NCBI GenBank assembly: GCA_947579665.1 | Contig: OX388345.1 | Span: forward strand, 70,423,454-70,487,453 | From: Sympetrum striolatum | Lineage: Eukaryota; Arthropoda; Insecta; Odonata; Libellulidae | Direction: 5' to 3' | DNA length: 64,000 bases | Part shown: positions 11,391 through 20,999 of the stretch, in pieces | Numbering within the stretch: position 1 is the first letter of the stretch | Layout of the letters: the number at the start of each line of letters is the position of its first letter | The notes under the pieces: model-generated | What the model was told of the DNA's origin: nothing | Seen by the model: the letters and a program-made list of their open reading frames with translations, nothing else | The model's database searches: none | Made by a program: the position numbers and the translations under genes

Positions 11391-11606
11391 TTTTTTCCAT
11401 GCTTAGCCGCTTTACCCTTCAACAGTGAAGTCCTAAACTTTGATGAACTTATCAGGAAGTGCCTCACCGAGGCAACAATAACGACGGATACACACAACTA
11501 TTCCCTGATTCGGAAACATCCGATCAGCCGGGATTCGAACCCGGGACCTCGGGGTGAGAGTATTTTAGGTGGCATGCTATCCACTCGACCACCGGTGGAT
11601 AGTTAG
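11391..11606 (-). mobile_element. tRNA-derived SINE, family A, best copy
   Basis: The minus strand begins with a tRNA-like head: an A box reading GGTCGAGTGGATAGC (11584-11598), like Ser/Leu tRNAs, and a perfect five-pair T arm with B box CCGGGTTCGAATCCCGG (11526-11542), ending in CTGATCGG. A body of about 130 bp follows with AGGGAATAGTTGTGTGT, GTTGCCTCGG and CTGATAAGTTCATCA. The copy at 27381-27590 matches head and body in the same order. This defines a SINE of about 215 bp transcribable by RNA polymerase III. The anticodon arm is not preserved. Confidence 0.85.
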
Positions 11607-11759
11607 GACTTAATTCAATAATAATAAAAATTTTTAATGAGTCACATATTTTAATTGGCCATTATATAGAATTAGACCCAAGGGCTATAAATATAAGTAA
11701 GTGTAATTACGGTCGTGGTACATCTTTATGGATATAAACCTTCCTTGCTACGTCGGTAA

Positions 11760-12140
11760 CGTGCCCATATGTCTCCTATATATTACGCATGCAGGACCAC
11801 TTCTCGTGCGGCTAAGAAAAGTCGCGTGTGTTTATTTTCCGTCTTCAAACGGAGGCCGCTGAGCGATGGCGATAATCATTTTCCGTTCTCTGAAAATCTC
11901 GGATGGTATGCGTGCGCGTGGACGGTGAAAGGTGACTTTCTCACGCTCACGCGAGGGACGCTCCTCTCATTCATCTTGCCGTACTGAAATTATCGCCGGA
12001 AAATCCATCGGCTCCCCTTGGAAATATTTCCAGTTATCGTTTATGTGAGAAAAGGCCCTCTTTCGAAGTGCTCATATCGATGACTTTGCGCGGATTAACA
12101 CAGATTAACCGTACCGTTGATTTTTTATGAGTCAGCACGT
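11760..12140. other. GC-richer island
   Basis: A GC-richer block with several CG-containing words (GTGCGCGTGG, CTCACGCGAGG) and one plus-strand frame of 72 codons (11769-11987) without a known domain. It may be regulatory. Confidence 0.3.
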
Positions 12141-12413
12141 CTGGGTTCTTGCATATCTAGACAGGGCCTTACTGATAGAGCCAGCAGCCCCGCATGGCGC
12201 CATCGAGATTATTGCGGGTAGATTTAGAGTCACTGTCATTTAGTGCGTCTATCTATCTAGGCTGTGGTACTACATTTTGGGGTAAAATACCCAATTTTCT
12301 GAATCTATTCATAAAATCACCTTTTTAATGTAAGAAAGGGTTAAGAAATCTCTTCATTCTTCATGGTGTTCCGGGGGCAACATAGATGAAGAAATAAATA
12401 AAACAATTCATGG
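12141..12413. other. Unassigned stretch
   Basis: AT-rich to mixed composition. No gene, repeat or motif was recognised. Confidence 0.4.
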
Positions 12414-12508
12414 TTTCCGCCAAACAATTTTTACTTCATTTACTTACTTTACGCTAGGACAACCTGAAGATATATATAAATGTCGAAGTAAAAATTGGTT
12501 TGTGGGAA
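12414..12508. repeat. Foldback repeat with an internal CCTGAAGAT word
   Basis: TCCGCCAAACAATTTTTACTTC and GAAGTAAAAATTGGTTTGTGG form imperfect inverted arms of about 23 bp around a loop of roughly 46 bases. The loop holds CAACCTGAAGATATATATAAATGTC directly before the right arm GAAG. The order CTGAAGA, short hairpin, GAA resembles the core of other foldbacks in this window (56140-56315). The element class is uncertain; it may be Penelope-like. Confidence 0.55.
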
Positions 12509-12849
12509 GTAATAAGAATTTTCGTTTTTTTATCTATGACATTCCTCCAAGTTAGGGCAAGTCACATTGATTATATTGGTAATCTCCAGATTGTGGTTTT
12601 CTGTACTAAATGAATCATTATTGAACACTGTACCGAAGCTGCAAAAATCTAAACGAGAGAAATCATAGAGAGTTAAGGCGATTATATAACGTTAAAAATT
12701 ATCGCGGGTATTGTGTTCAAATGTACTCTCAAAGATTTATTGAACGATGTACTTTAAAAGTATTTTTATCAAATGAATTGCGTATGAGAATGGAAAATAA
12801 ATTACCAACCCTCATTCAGAATTTTAAATTATAAAATTTTGTGGCAAGA

Positions 12850-12896
12850 ATTTTTATCTTGTTTCTAAAACAATGTCTTTCTCTTTCCAGGTACGT
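12850..12896 (+). promoter_or_regulatory. Candidate recursive splice site 1
   Basis: A branch-point-like TTTCTAAAAC at about 12861-12870 is followed by TGTCTTTCTCTTTCCAG ending at 12890, with GTACGT beginning at 12891. A full 3' splice acceptor thus runs directly into a 5' splice donor, leaving a zero-length exon. Such ratchet points are known from long insect introns. The donor half is acceptable but not the strongest form (GTACGT instead of GTAAGT). No exon could be identified nearby to confirm an intron. Confidence 0.4.
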
Positions 12897-14880
12897 TTCA
12901 TGTTCCATTGGTATTTTACGCTCCGTTGTCTAGCTGAAGGTTAAGGTGATTTCAAACCTCTAAAGGTATTTACTTATAAACCTTTAATTTACAGTTTAGA
13001 TTTAAGAAAGTTAATCTGTAATTAACGCTACTTTCTTAGACGTTACTTGTACTAGTAAACTCAATGTGTAGAAGAAATATCTTTTATCTTTTAATCATAG
13101 ATCAAATATCTAACTAAAAATACGACCAGTTTCTAGGATAGTTTCTTTTTTATTAGCGGACGGAGCCAGCTTTTGTTTTCTCTTGAGTTTTAAAATTATA
13201 CGTATTTGGAAACGTACAAACATTTATTTCGTCTAAACCTAATCCCATCCATGGAAAAAAGCTCAAAAACTCCTATATAACTCCTAACTCCTATACCTTT
13301 CTCTTAGATTCAATTTCATTTCTGTTAAGCTTAAAGTGACCGGAAATGCTAAAATTAAATGGCGGTAATCTTTAGAAATTGTAATAATTATGTTTTCTGT
13401 TACCTATAATTTTCCGTTTCCTTTATCTCATTTTAAGACCTGAAATATATTCCCAAAGAATTACAATTATATTTTTATTAGAATCGGAAGAGCTTAAGTA
13501 ATATTTATTTGTCGGCATAGCTCTAGTTTCCTGCTAGAAAAAACACCGGAAGCGGGCCTTCGTCGAGTAGCTTCTTCGTATAATCACGCAAACTGTCCGT
13601 AGCGTGTCTCCCTCTACTCCAATTTTGAAATGATTCGAAGGTAAAAATGAGGTAGATGGTGCGGAAATTTTGTTTTGCCCATTTTGCCTTCGTTTTGGAT
13701 CATCCCTTTCCAACGAGAAATGCCCCTAAAAATGACAGATGGAAAGATCATCTTCGTGATAGTCGACATTATAAACTTTAATTGAATTTGATTCCCGGTG
13801 ACGAGGGAAAATAGTAGTGTGTGACTCGAAGACCATGAAAGATGAGAATGATTAAGGAAACTCATTACGTTAAGTCGAGCAGAATCGGATGCTCTAATTC
13901 TACGCTTTAAAACCACTATCTAGTTATCGGCGCGTGCGTGATTAACAGTGGCTGCACTAACTCTCGCCAGATGGAATCTCGTGCCCAATTCAACGCTAAA
14001 TAACACGGAATATGTCTTCCGAACCGAGAATACCAAATACTCCGGAAATAGAGCTTGGAGAGAAAGACTTTTTGTTCTGCTTAAATTGATTTTTGATTCC
14101 CTTTAAAAGCATTTAATTCCTTACGTAAAAATTCCTACTTTCGCCAAGGAAATTAGGATGCACATGGGTTTCTGCTTTCATCAGCTCCAGCTCCAAACAC
14201 GTTGCCACTCTAAAGCAATGACTTCTAATATTTACTGACGTTCTTTAAACAACTTGTTAAATAATAGTAAATTATTTTTCTTCTTGATTTAAGTTTCAAT
14301 GCTTTTCGTCCTCAATTCTTATACCGCTGTCTTCGTCATAAGCACGCGTTTTCATTTTTGAGCCTTTCTTTGTCAATTTACTTATTAACCATCTCTGGGA
14401 CGATTGCAGTTGCATAACTTTTAATTATATTATGCATACTGCATTGCAGCAGTGATTTGCAGTTTTCTGTTACGTTTGTCACGTGAGTAGGACAGTAGAT
14501 CGATCCCACAAATATTTAAATTATTACAACTATAGTCAGTAAATCTTTATTCATGTACGAAGCATATGATGTACCAGCCTCAGTTAATAAGCCCAAGGGG
14601 GGCACGGTGTTCGAGGCCTTGATTCCTGAAACCTAGAATGTGGTATCAACACCTCCAACTAAGAAAAATTTTAATCATATGGAAAATGTAGAAATAAAGA
14701 TTACACCCTCCATATTTTTTAATAGTGTATAAATTATAAATAGAAGTATATAAAGTGCAATATATACTCCTAATTTTCCTTACATGGATTTCTATTTAAT
14801 ACAGCCTTCCACATCTGATATCCCTTGGAATTTTAAATTTCAAATTTTATATAATAATGACTGGAGACAAAATTAATCAG
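12897..14880. other. Gene-free stretch
   Basis: Two kilobases of AT-rich sequence. One minus-strand frame at 13614-13916 (100 codons) crosses a slightly GC-richer patch at 13540-14020 but matches no family I know. The rest shows no repeat or gene. Confidence 0.4.
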
Positions 14881-14945
14881 TAATTTCTGCTTTATTAGGG
14901 CTACAGGGCTATCAGCCCTGTACAAACTACAAAGGTATGTATACA
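14881..14945 (-). mobile_element. Probable LINE 3' end with hairpin
   Basis: On the minus strand a perfect 9-bp stem (TACAGGGCT / AGCCCTGTA, three-base loop, 14902-14922) is followed by AGCCCTAATAAAGC. A terminal hairpin just upstream of an AATAAAG word is the same layout as in the LINE tails at 6448, 36253 and 54060, though the sequence differs. No coding part is visible beyond it. Confidence 0.45.
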
Positions 14946-15039
14946 TTACGCATAAAAAGCTATATAGTAATATAATCGTATTATTATGAAAGAGAATTTA
15001 CAACAAAATTAGCTAGTATGAAATAACAATTGAACCTGC

Positions 15040-15995
15040 AAGGGTCGAAATGCCGAGAGAAAGTAAAACGAGAATTACAACCGGAAACCGCCGTTGCCGC
15101 AGGGCGTCCGCGCGTCTGAAGCAATTACCTGAGACGTATAAGTTTAATAGCGCCCGTGTTCCACATTCATCCAGGAATTTTAGAAGCTCGTGTAATGTCG
15201 CGACCCCAACTCTGAAACTTCCTGTCGCACACAAAGGAAGAAATATGTGGCCAATCTTTCTTTTTCCCCAGATTCCCACGCCTCCACATGCTTGAACGTT
15301 TCTCCCAGGGACCGGTTAGAACTAATATTCCTCCCCCTTTTGTAGCCTTCAAAAGCGGGAGTGATTGCGAATGGGAAAAACAACCAGTATTTTAAGACGG
15401 GAAACCTTTGAAAACACGCCTCACTTTCGCCCTCGTGCGAGTCATACCGGAGACCCGTCCGCAATTACCGGGTTTCGCTCCGCGGAGTGCTTCCCTCCCC
15501 TTGCGGTGCTTCGGAGGAAACTCGCGGTTTTTTGTCATAACCCTTCAACTCCCCGTTTGAAAAGCGGCAATCCTCCAGCGAACTCTTCATGTTATACGGT
15601 GTTTGCTCTCCGTTATTATTCCCCAGTACTCTCCTTTCGATTGCTTGTAATAGACGCTTCGTGCCATTCACGTTGGATGCATCTCTCTCGGCTTTGTATC
15701 ACACGCACGGGGGATGGGTATCGATTATTCTTTTATCCCGTCATCGCCTTCGAGGAAGCGGTGGTTCGCGGGGAAGCAGATGTGCAGATATTATCGGAAC
15801 TGTTGATTTTGCGGCGATTTCAGTCATTGGCGTTTCGGAATGATTTGCGAGCTAAAGTTTCTGAGATGGTAATAGTAGCGAGCCAATATTCTGCACCTTT
15901 TGTCCTCTTGGAATCCGTGCTTATTTCTGTCAATAGTTGTCTCAACTCGGAGAGGATTTATACCATCGAAACCTTGAGACGCAAATTCTAGTTCA
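15040..15995. other. GC-richer island with the window's longest open frame
   Basis: The largest GC-richer island. A plus-strand frame at 15365-15991 runs 208 codons, the longest in the window. Other frames are open across the same DNA (plus 15050-15295 and 15589-15843; minus 15013-15279, 15180-15464, 15465-15671), so composition explains part of it. The second half of the 208-codon frame (FEEAVVRGEADVQILSELL onward) looks somewhat protein-like, but I recognise no domain, signal peptide or membrane segment. It could be an orphan exon or chance. Confidence 0.2.
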
Positions 15996-16104
15996 AGACC
16001 TTAATAATTCAAATACTTTTATTGAAAAATATATAAGTACATCAGATTATATACATTATATGTATATTATACGTCATTTTACATTGATTTTATAGTTAAA
16101 GAAA

Positions 16105-16590
16105 ATTAAATTTTCACAATAATAGTGTATTGGACCCTGTCGACAAATGTCATATTCGGGATTTAGAAAAAGTACAACGAAAGGCGATACGATTTGTAAA
16201 TAATTGCTACAATAAAACAGTGAGTGCTACTCAGATGATACAGGACGCGGGATGGGAATAATTAGAAGACAAAAGACTAATTCAAAGGATAAATTTACTA
16301 AATAAGTTCAGAGAAATTACGTTCTCAGATGATGTAACCGATATAATGCGACCACCCTGTCATATGGACCGCTCCGATGCTGCGACGAAGATTAGGGAAA
16401 TAGATGCTAGAACGAATCGTTTCAAAAATTCATTAATTCCGCGAACGATACGCGAAAGCAACCGTTTAGAGTAATGATTAATGTTCTTGTTCGTTCATCT
16501 TAATTTTTTTATGATAACCATATCCTATTCATGGATTTTGACGTAAGTTTCTATGACTGTTTACATGGATGTTTATTTATTTATTTATTT
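16105..16590 (+). pseudogene. C-terminal end of a LINE reverse-transcriptase ORF, with 3' tail
   Basis: From 16121 the plus strand encodes NSVLDPVDKCHIRD, DLEKVQRKAIRFVNNCY, SATQMIQDAGWE, then FKNSLIPRTIRESNRL and a TAA at 16472-16474. This is the typical C-terminal region of non-LTR retrotransposon ORF2 proteins (VWDP … LEKVQRKAARFV … SV..ML..L.W..L..RR … NSFFPRTI..WN.L). One in-frame stop (TAA at 16259-16261) falls after GWE, and no frameshift is seen in 117 codons. The 3' end carries a TTTA repeat (16569-16590). The element is 5'-truncated. An ACTAGCTG word directly follows. Confidence 0.85.
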
Positions 16591-16596
16591 CAAACT

Positions 16597-18060
16597 AGCT
16601 GAAGCGCCCGTTGATTCTCAACGTGGAATATAGAAGTAGATTAAATTCAAGATACCGGTCGTGCAAAGCGTAAATTCCCATTAGAATACAGTCTAAAATC
16701 CCAAGCTATTCTTACTATACAGGAAAATGCATGAGGTCGGCTCAACAATCGCATTGATCGTCAGGAGGCTGTTTACAACCTCAACAATTTTGGAAAATTC
16801 ACGCTTATTTTGTCGAAATGAGTGCCTTAAAACTACTGTTACTTCTAATAATAATGCTGCTATACTGTACTGATTTTAATGACAGTGATTTCTGAATATT
16901 GTAATTGGAAATGGAAAGATTTTCCAGGAAATTCTGGTATCTTATGTGTAAGGAAGGCACAAAAGTTTTGACCACTATGATGTTTGAGGAATTTCTGGTT
17001 GAGAATTTTCATATATGACAGACTTTGAGATTAATCTCAAGGTTTTCTGGTTTTCTCAGAATTCCATGTTTTATTTCCGTAATGGGTTGAGATGATTCAG
17101 AGCTCATAAATTTTTCAATTAATATCTTTTCTGTAAATGGCTTCCAAGATGAATAATTTAGAAGCCTCGGACAGGCTAGATTTCTCTGAATTTATTAGGT
17201 CATAAATTATCTCTCGCTTCGATAGTATTTGAAATTTTGTCTTCTCGTTTTTCATATGATGCGCATTTTTGTGGCGACATAAATTTCATTAGGGAGAGAT
17301 AGGGACTAATCATATCATGTCTCATGCAATCAGCAAGTTGTTTGCAGAATACAATAGAACGTACAGGACGATTTGTTGAAGGGGAAATCTTATTTTAAAT
17401 TATCAATTACCTATGATGATTTCAATATTATAAAAGAAATAAAAAGCACGTAAAAGCACTTCATATTCTCAATATTAAATGCAAAATACTATTAATATAC
17501 TCTAACTGCAAGATTCAGGCCTTTTTTTCATCTAACCTCATGAGCTTTACATACCAATTTGAACAATTAAATTGACTAAATCTACTACAACTAACTTAAA
17601 TCTGAAAAAAATTAATCAATAGGTCCAAACAAACCAACAAATATCAGATATTAGAGATATGATAATATTAATTGATTTAAATAAAAAGAAAAACCAGTAA
17701 GTAAAAGATTACACTATAATAGATAAAATATGTATATATTTACCTACGAAAAGGTTATTTTTAAACCGGAGCCTTCTTCAATTCGATTCATTTTCTTTGA
17801 TTGCAATTAGTTACTCCGAGATCAATAATATCTGTATGGATTTTGAAAAATAATGTCCCATATTTAAAGAAATACTTTTAAGATTGAAACATTCCTCAGT
17901 AAATGTAAATCATATATTTTTGTAACAATTTTATTAGTTAAAATGTAAATATAGACCGAAGCAACACCATTGCCAAAATATGTCAACTGCATGACGACAC
18001 AGCGCGCTTTATCTGCAAGAAAATAATTTCTCCAAAGCGCAAACTACATAAGAACTGTAA
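16597..18060. other. Gene-free stretch
   Basis: It begins with ACTAGCTGAAGCGCCCGTTGA, faintly like the widespread insect repeat word that starts ACTAGCTG.ACCCGGC; this is too weak to call. Three loosely similar AATTCTGG/TTTTCTGG segments lie at about 16930-17065. The remainder is AT-rich with nothing recognised. Confidence 0.35.
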
Positions 18061-18179
18061 TCGTCATTTCTTTGCCTTTGTATTCGTTTATAATCTTTGT
18101 GCATTTCTTCAATTTTGCTTTGCCCTTGTATATTGGTGGTGTGTATTTAGTCGCTGTAATCATAGAGATGAGGCTCTTG

Positions 18180-18790
18180 CAAAGCATCCACGTATATCTT
18201 TCTTCTCCAGCTCATGAAAATCCCAACGCAAACAGACCTCGAGGGTGTCCATCGAGTACCCATCATTCATTGCAACCGTGTTACCCTCTCTCTGTCGGCA
18301 GGCGACATATTTTCGCACGGTGCTCGAGCCTTGCCAAACAATCGCGGTTTCCGAAGGGGCAAAACGGTTATGTATTTTTTGCACCCTCGAGGAAGCAGCC
18401 TATCCCCCACCCTCAACCCCTTTCCAACCTTGGGCCCATCCTCCTCGTTATTTCCGCCTTCGCAGCTGCCTTTCCTCCCACTCCTCAAAACGCCCCCATA
18501 TCCGCGCCTTCTGCGAGCTGACCATTCCAAAAGGCGGTCTTCAGGGTGGGCCCTTCGTCCCTCCCAGTGCTTTACCGTTCCAGTTGCGAGCATTTATTGG
18601 TATGGAAGATGGGTTGGACGCCCCGGGCGGGGACCTCGTTCCCTGAATGCGGGGGCAGATCCCGCGCATGAGCATTATGATCAACTTCCTTGGTAACTTC
18701 AAAAGTGGCGAGTATTTTTTCTCTTCCATCCCTTTTGTGTCCGAAGATATTTCTTGTTCGAGCCATCTGTCATAGTTGCCGACGGGTGTG
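18180..18790. other. GC-richer island with frames open in several phases
   Basis: Pyrimidine-rich, GC-richer DNA with three overlapping plus-strand open frames (18072-18521, 18214-18696, 18245-18646) and a minus-strand one (18267-18593). Simultaneous openness in most phases is a composition effect, so no CDS is called. The peptides are Pro/Ser-rich and resemble no family. A conserved regulatory island or untranslated exon is possible. Confidence 0.3.
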
Positions 18791-19580
18791 CTTACAAGAG
18801 GGTGAATCTCAGAAATATGAATCTATGTTTGCCTAGAGGAATATATATAGCAGTTGGCCCGAGATTTTGAGTAGGGTAGGTTCAGGACCTTCGGAAAGAT
18901 TATCCTCAAATTCAATATTCGACTTCCTCTGTAGCCGTTTTTGTGATATCTATTATCAGGGTTTGAAGTATCAAAGGAATGTTTCTCTTTATATCAGTGA
19001 ATCTCAGCTGGAGTTCTACGGTAAAGTTGGTGTGCCTTGGGTTCTTGACATGTCGCAAAATTTCTGAGGGTGTTATATTCCTTAAATTTTGCATAACGTT
19101 GGCGCTTTAATTTGCGTGATTCATGTGTAATAAGGGTTCGTAATATAAGCTGTAATATATTTTACGTACTATTACCACACGGTGTTTTCTGTTCTTTCAA
19201 ATAGAATTGAGAATGTTAGTAAAAAGAGTTTAGTGCTGTGCGAAACATGACTCATACGCTTATGAGTGCAGAATACAAGAGATCGCATGTTGCTCACTAT
19301 CTCTCGAAATATAAAAAAATCAACAAGTTTTTTCACTCTTCGTTTCTTTTGTGTCCAACAATATATAAAGACAAAAAAGAATAAGCAAATTTCAGCTTGC
19401 TTCGATTTTCAACTCGGAAAAACTTGCTATGTAATATCGATAAATTCGAGTTTTTAGTATGAACTTGTATGGGTACGGTTGACGGTACTGGACTAACACG
19501 ATAAGGTAAATTTAAATAGAAGGATAAACGGAAGTGAAAAATATTGGCACAACGACTTGGGTCTTCCACTTCCGAGGAAA
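18791..19580. other. Unassigned stretch
   Basis: Mixed to AT-rich sequence with short open frames only. No repeat or gene was recognised. Confidence 0.4.
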
Positions 19581-19584
19581 AAAG

Positions 19585-19656
19585 GTCTGGCGGGGAAGCA
19601 CTCTGAGAGTATCCAATTTGTGGAGGACATAGTTTCGAGCCCCTCTCACGTCCAAA
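19585..19656 (+). mobile_element. tRNA-like SINE head (single copy)
   Basis: GTCTGGCGGGGAAGCACTC resembles an A-box region, and 34 bases on AGTTTCGAGCCCCTCTCACGTCC (19631-19653) supplies a B box (GTTTCGAGCC). Spacing between the boxes is tRNA-like, but the acceptor stem does not pair, so it is a tRNA-derived retroelement remnant rather than a functional tRNA. No second copy was found. Confidence 0.45.
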
Positions 19657-20124
19657 TTTACCATGTATCCTTGGTTAAACTCCTACATCTGCTTAAAAAA
19701 TTCTACCTGTCATTCCTTCCTGAATAATAACCGAAGAAGACCGTTTAGTTTGTACATGGAGTACGGAGGCGGTTCATCAACATAACCACCAAATACGAAA
19801 GTCTTCTTTGCTTCTGGCCATTCATAGGCCATCGAAGAGGAATCTGGGAGCTTCAATCCTCGAATACTATTTGCAGCATCCGTATTGTTCTAACTGAGTT
19901 TTGACAGCGTAGGTAATTTCATAGGTGCTTACTTTCCCCGTACTATTACAAATTAGAGCGAGATTAGTCGTTGAAAGCGGTGGTTCATCTCTAAAGGCAT
20001 ATACATCCTTTGTGAAAAGGAAGAGTTTTCGGAGGGAGGGATGCTTTGATGAAAATTCGACGTTTGTAGTTGGCTGAACTAGAAAAATCAAAAAATCAAA
20101 GAGATCAATTACATTTCCGCTGCA

Positions 20125-20275
20125 GTACTGTATTTAAAGTAGTTGATGTATTCTTAAAAGTGCTTCAAGAACTTAAGGTCATTTCGCACATGGTCTTCCA
20201 CAGGGAATCGAACCCGGGACTGCATTTACCAAAACCGAACGCGCTGTCCACTAGGCTATTCGGGATCTCCGACTG
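20125..20275 (-). mobile_element. tRNA-derived SINE, family B, copy 2
   Basis: The minus strand has an A box TAGCCTAGTGGACAGC (20243-20258) and a B box/T arm CCCGGGTTCGATTCCC (20202-20217), followed by CATGTGCGAAATGACCTTAAG and a GAAGCAC..TTTAAGAATACATCAAC body. Copy 1 at 9190-9340 shares both head type and the post-tRNA body words, including GAAGCA and TTTAA.AATACA. The A box is better preserved here than in copy 1. Confidence 0.75.
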
Positions 20276-20339
20276 TTATTTATTTTTGGTCAAAGCATAG
20301 AGAATGAGCTACAAAAATAGTCCTAAAATTTCCACTCCA

Positions 20340-20990
20340 TTCTTCCTTCTCCATGGAGTTTCAACTCTCCATCAGAGACCATTCTTTGGAGGCACGTACT
20401 TCTCCTCCCCATCTCCCATTATCCCCGAGGGAAAGGGAGTGGGAGTGCCCTCTCTTAACGAGGCATCCGGAGGCATCCAGAAGGTGCTTTGTGATACCTC
20501 TCCCCTCTCGTTTTCTACGTAGACGAAGGGCACGATTATTCCAGACGCCATACCCCATACTTAGGATCCGCTAATTATCAATTTCCATTTTTCTCGGCCG
20601 TTTTGTCAAGAGTGCGGGTTTCGGACGTCAGGTGCTGCCGCGTGTTGTGACTTGCGGTTGTTTCCTAGGGCGTGACTAGCGTGAGTCCCTCTGGGTTAAT
20701 GGGAGTTGGGTCGAGGTGGCGCCCGCCATCATTTTCCCGCCCTACTCCTAGGCCCTACAAGGACACGCTCCTCTTTTTTGGCTACCGAAGATCGTGCCGT
20801 GCGTCCACGGAGAGCCGTGCCGCGCGTCTCGTCCGAGGCACGCCTCGAGTGGTGCGGTGGAGAGCGATTTAGATTCCGTTGTTTGTTAGGGGAGAAAGAA
20901 TTCGAAGCGGAATTCTCTTCTCGTGATGCCTTTGTGGATTGTGCAGTCTCTCCCACTTGGACCACTTCGTCGCAAGGTTTCGCTAAAGTG
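20340..20990. other. GC-richer island
   Basis: The block holds several overlapping open frames (plus 20304-20522, 20353-20574, 20706-21047, 20672-20872; minus 20361-20558, 20729-20965). It contains CG-rich words around 20800-20870. No protein domain was recognised. The strongest single frame (20706-21047, 113 codons) continues into AT-rich DNA. Confidence 0.3.
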
Positions 20991-20999
20991 TATTATATT

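Noticed and set aside
11520..11600. tRNA gene on the minus strand
   Set aside because: The T arm and A box are intact, but the anticodon arm and acceptor stem do not form, and the same head with a shared non-tRNA body recurs at 27 kb. It is a SINE.
16597..16620. Start of the common insect repeat that begins ACTAGCTG
   Set aside because: Only the first eight to ten bases agree; the following sequence does not.
18072..18696. Three overlapping plus-strand open frames and one minus-strand frame of 108-160 codons
   Set aside because: They are open together in most phases of a GC- and pyrimidine-rich island, and none has a domain, so composition explains them better than coding.
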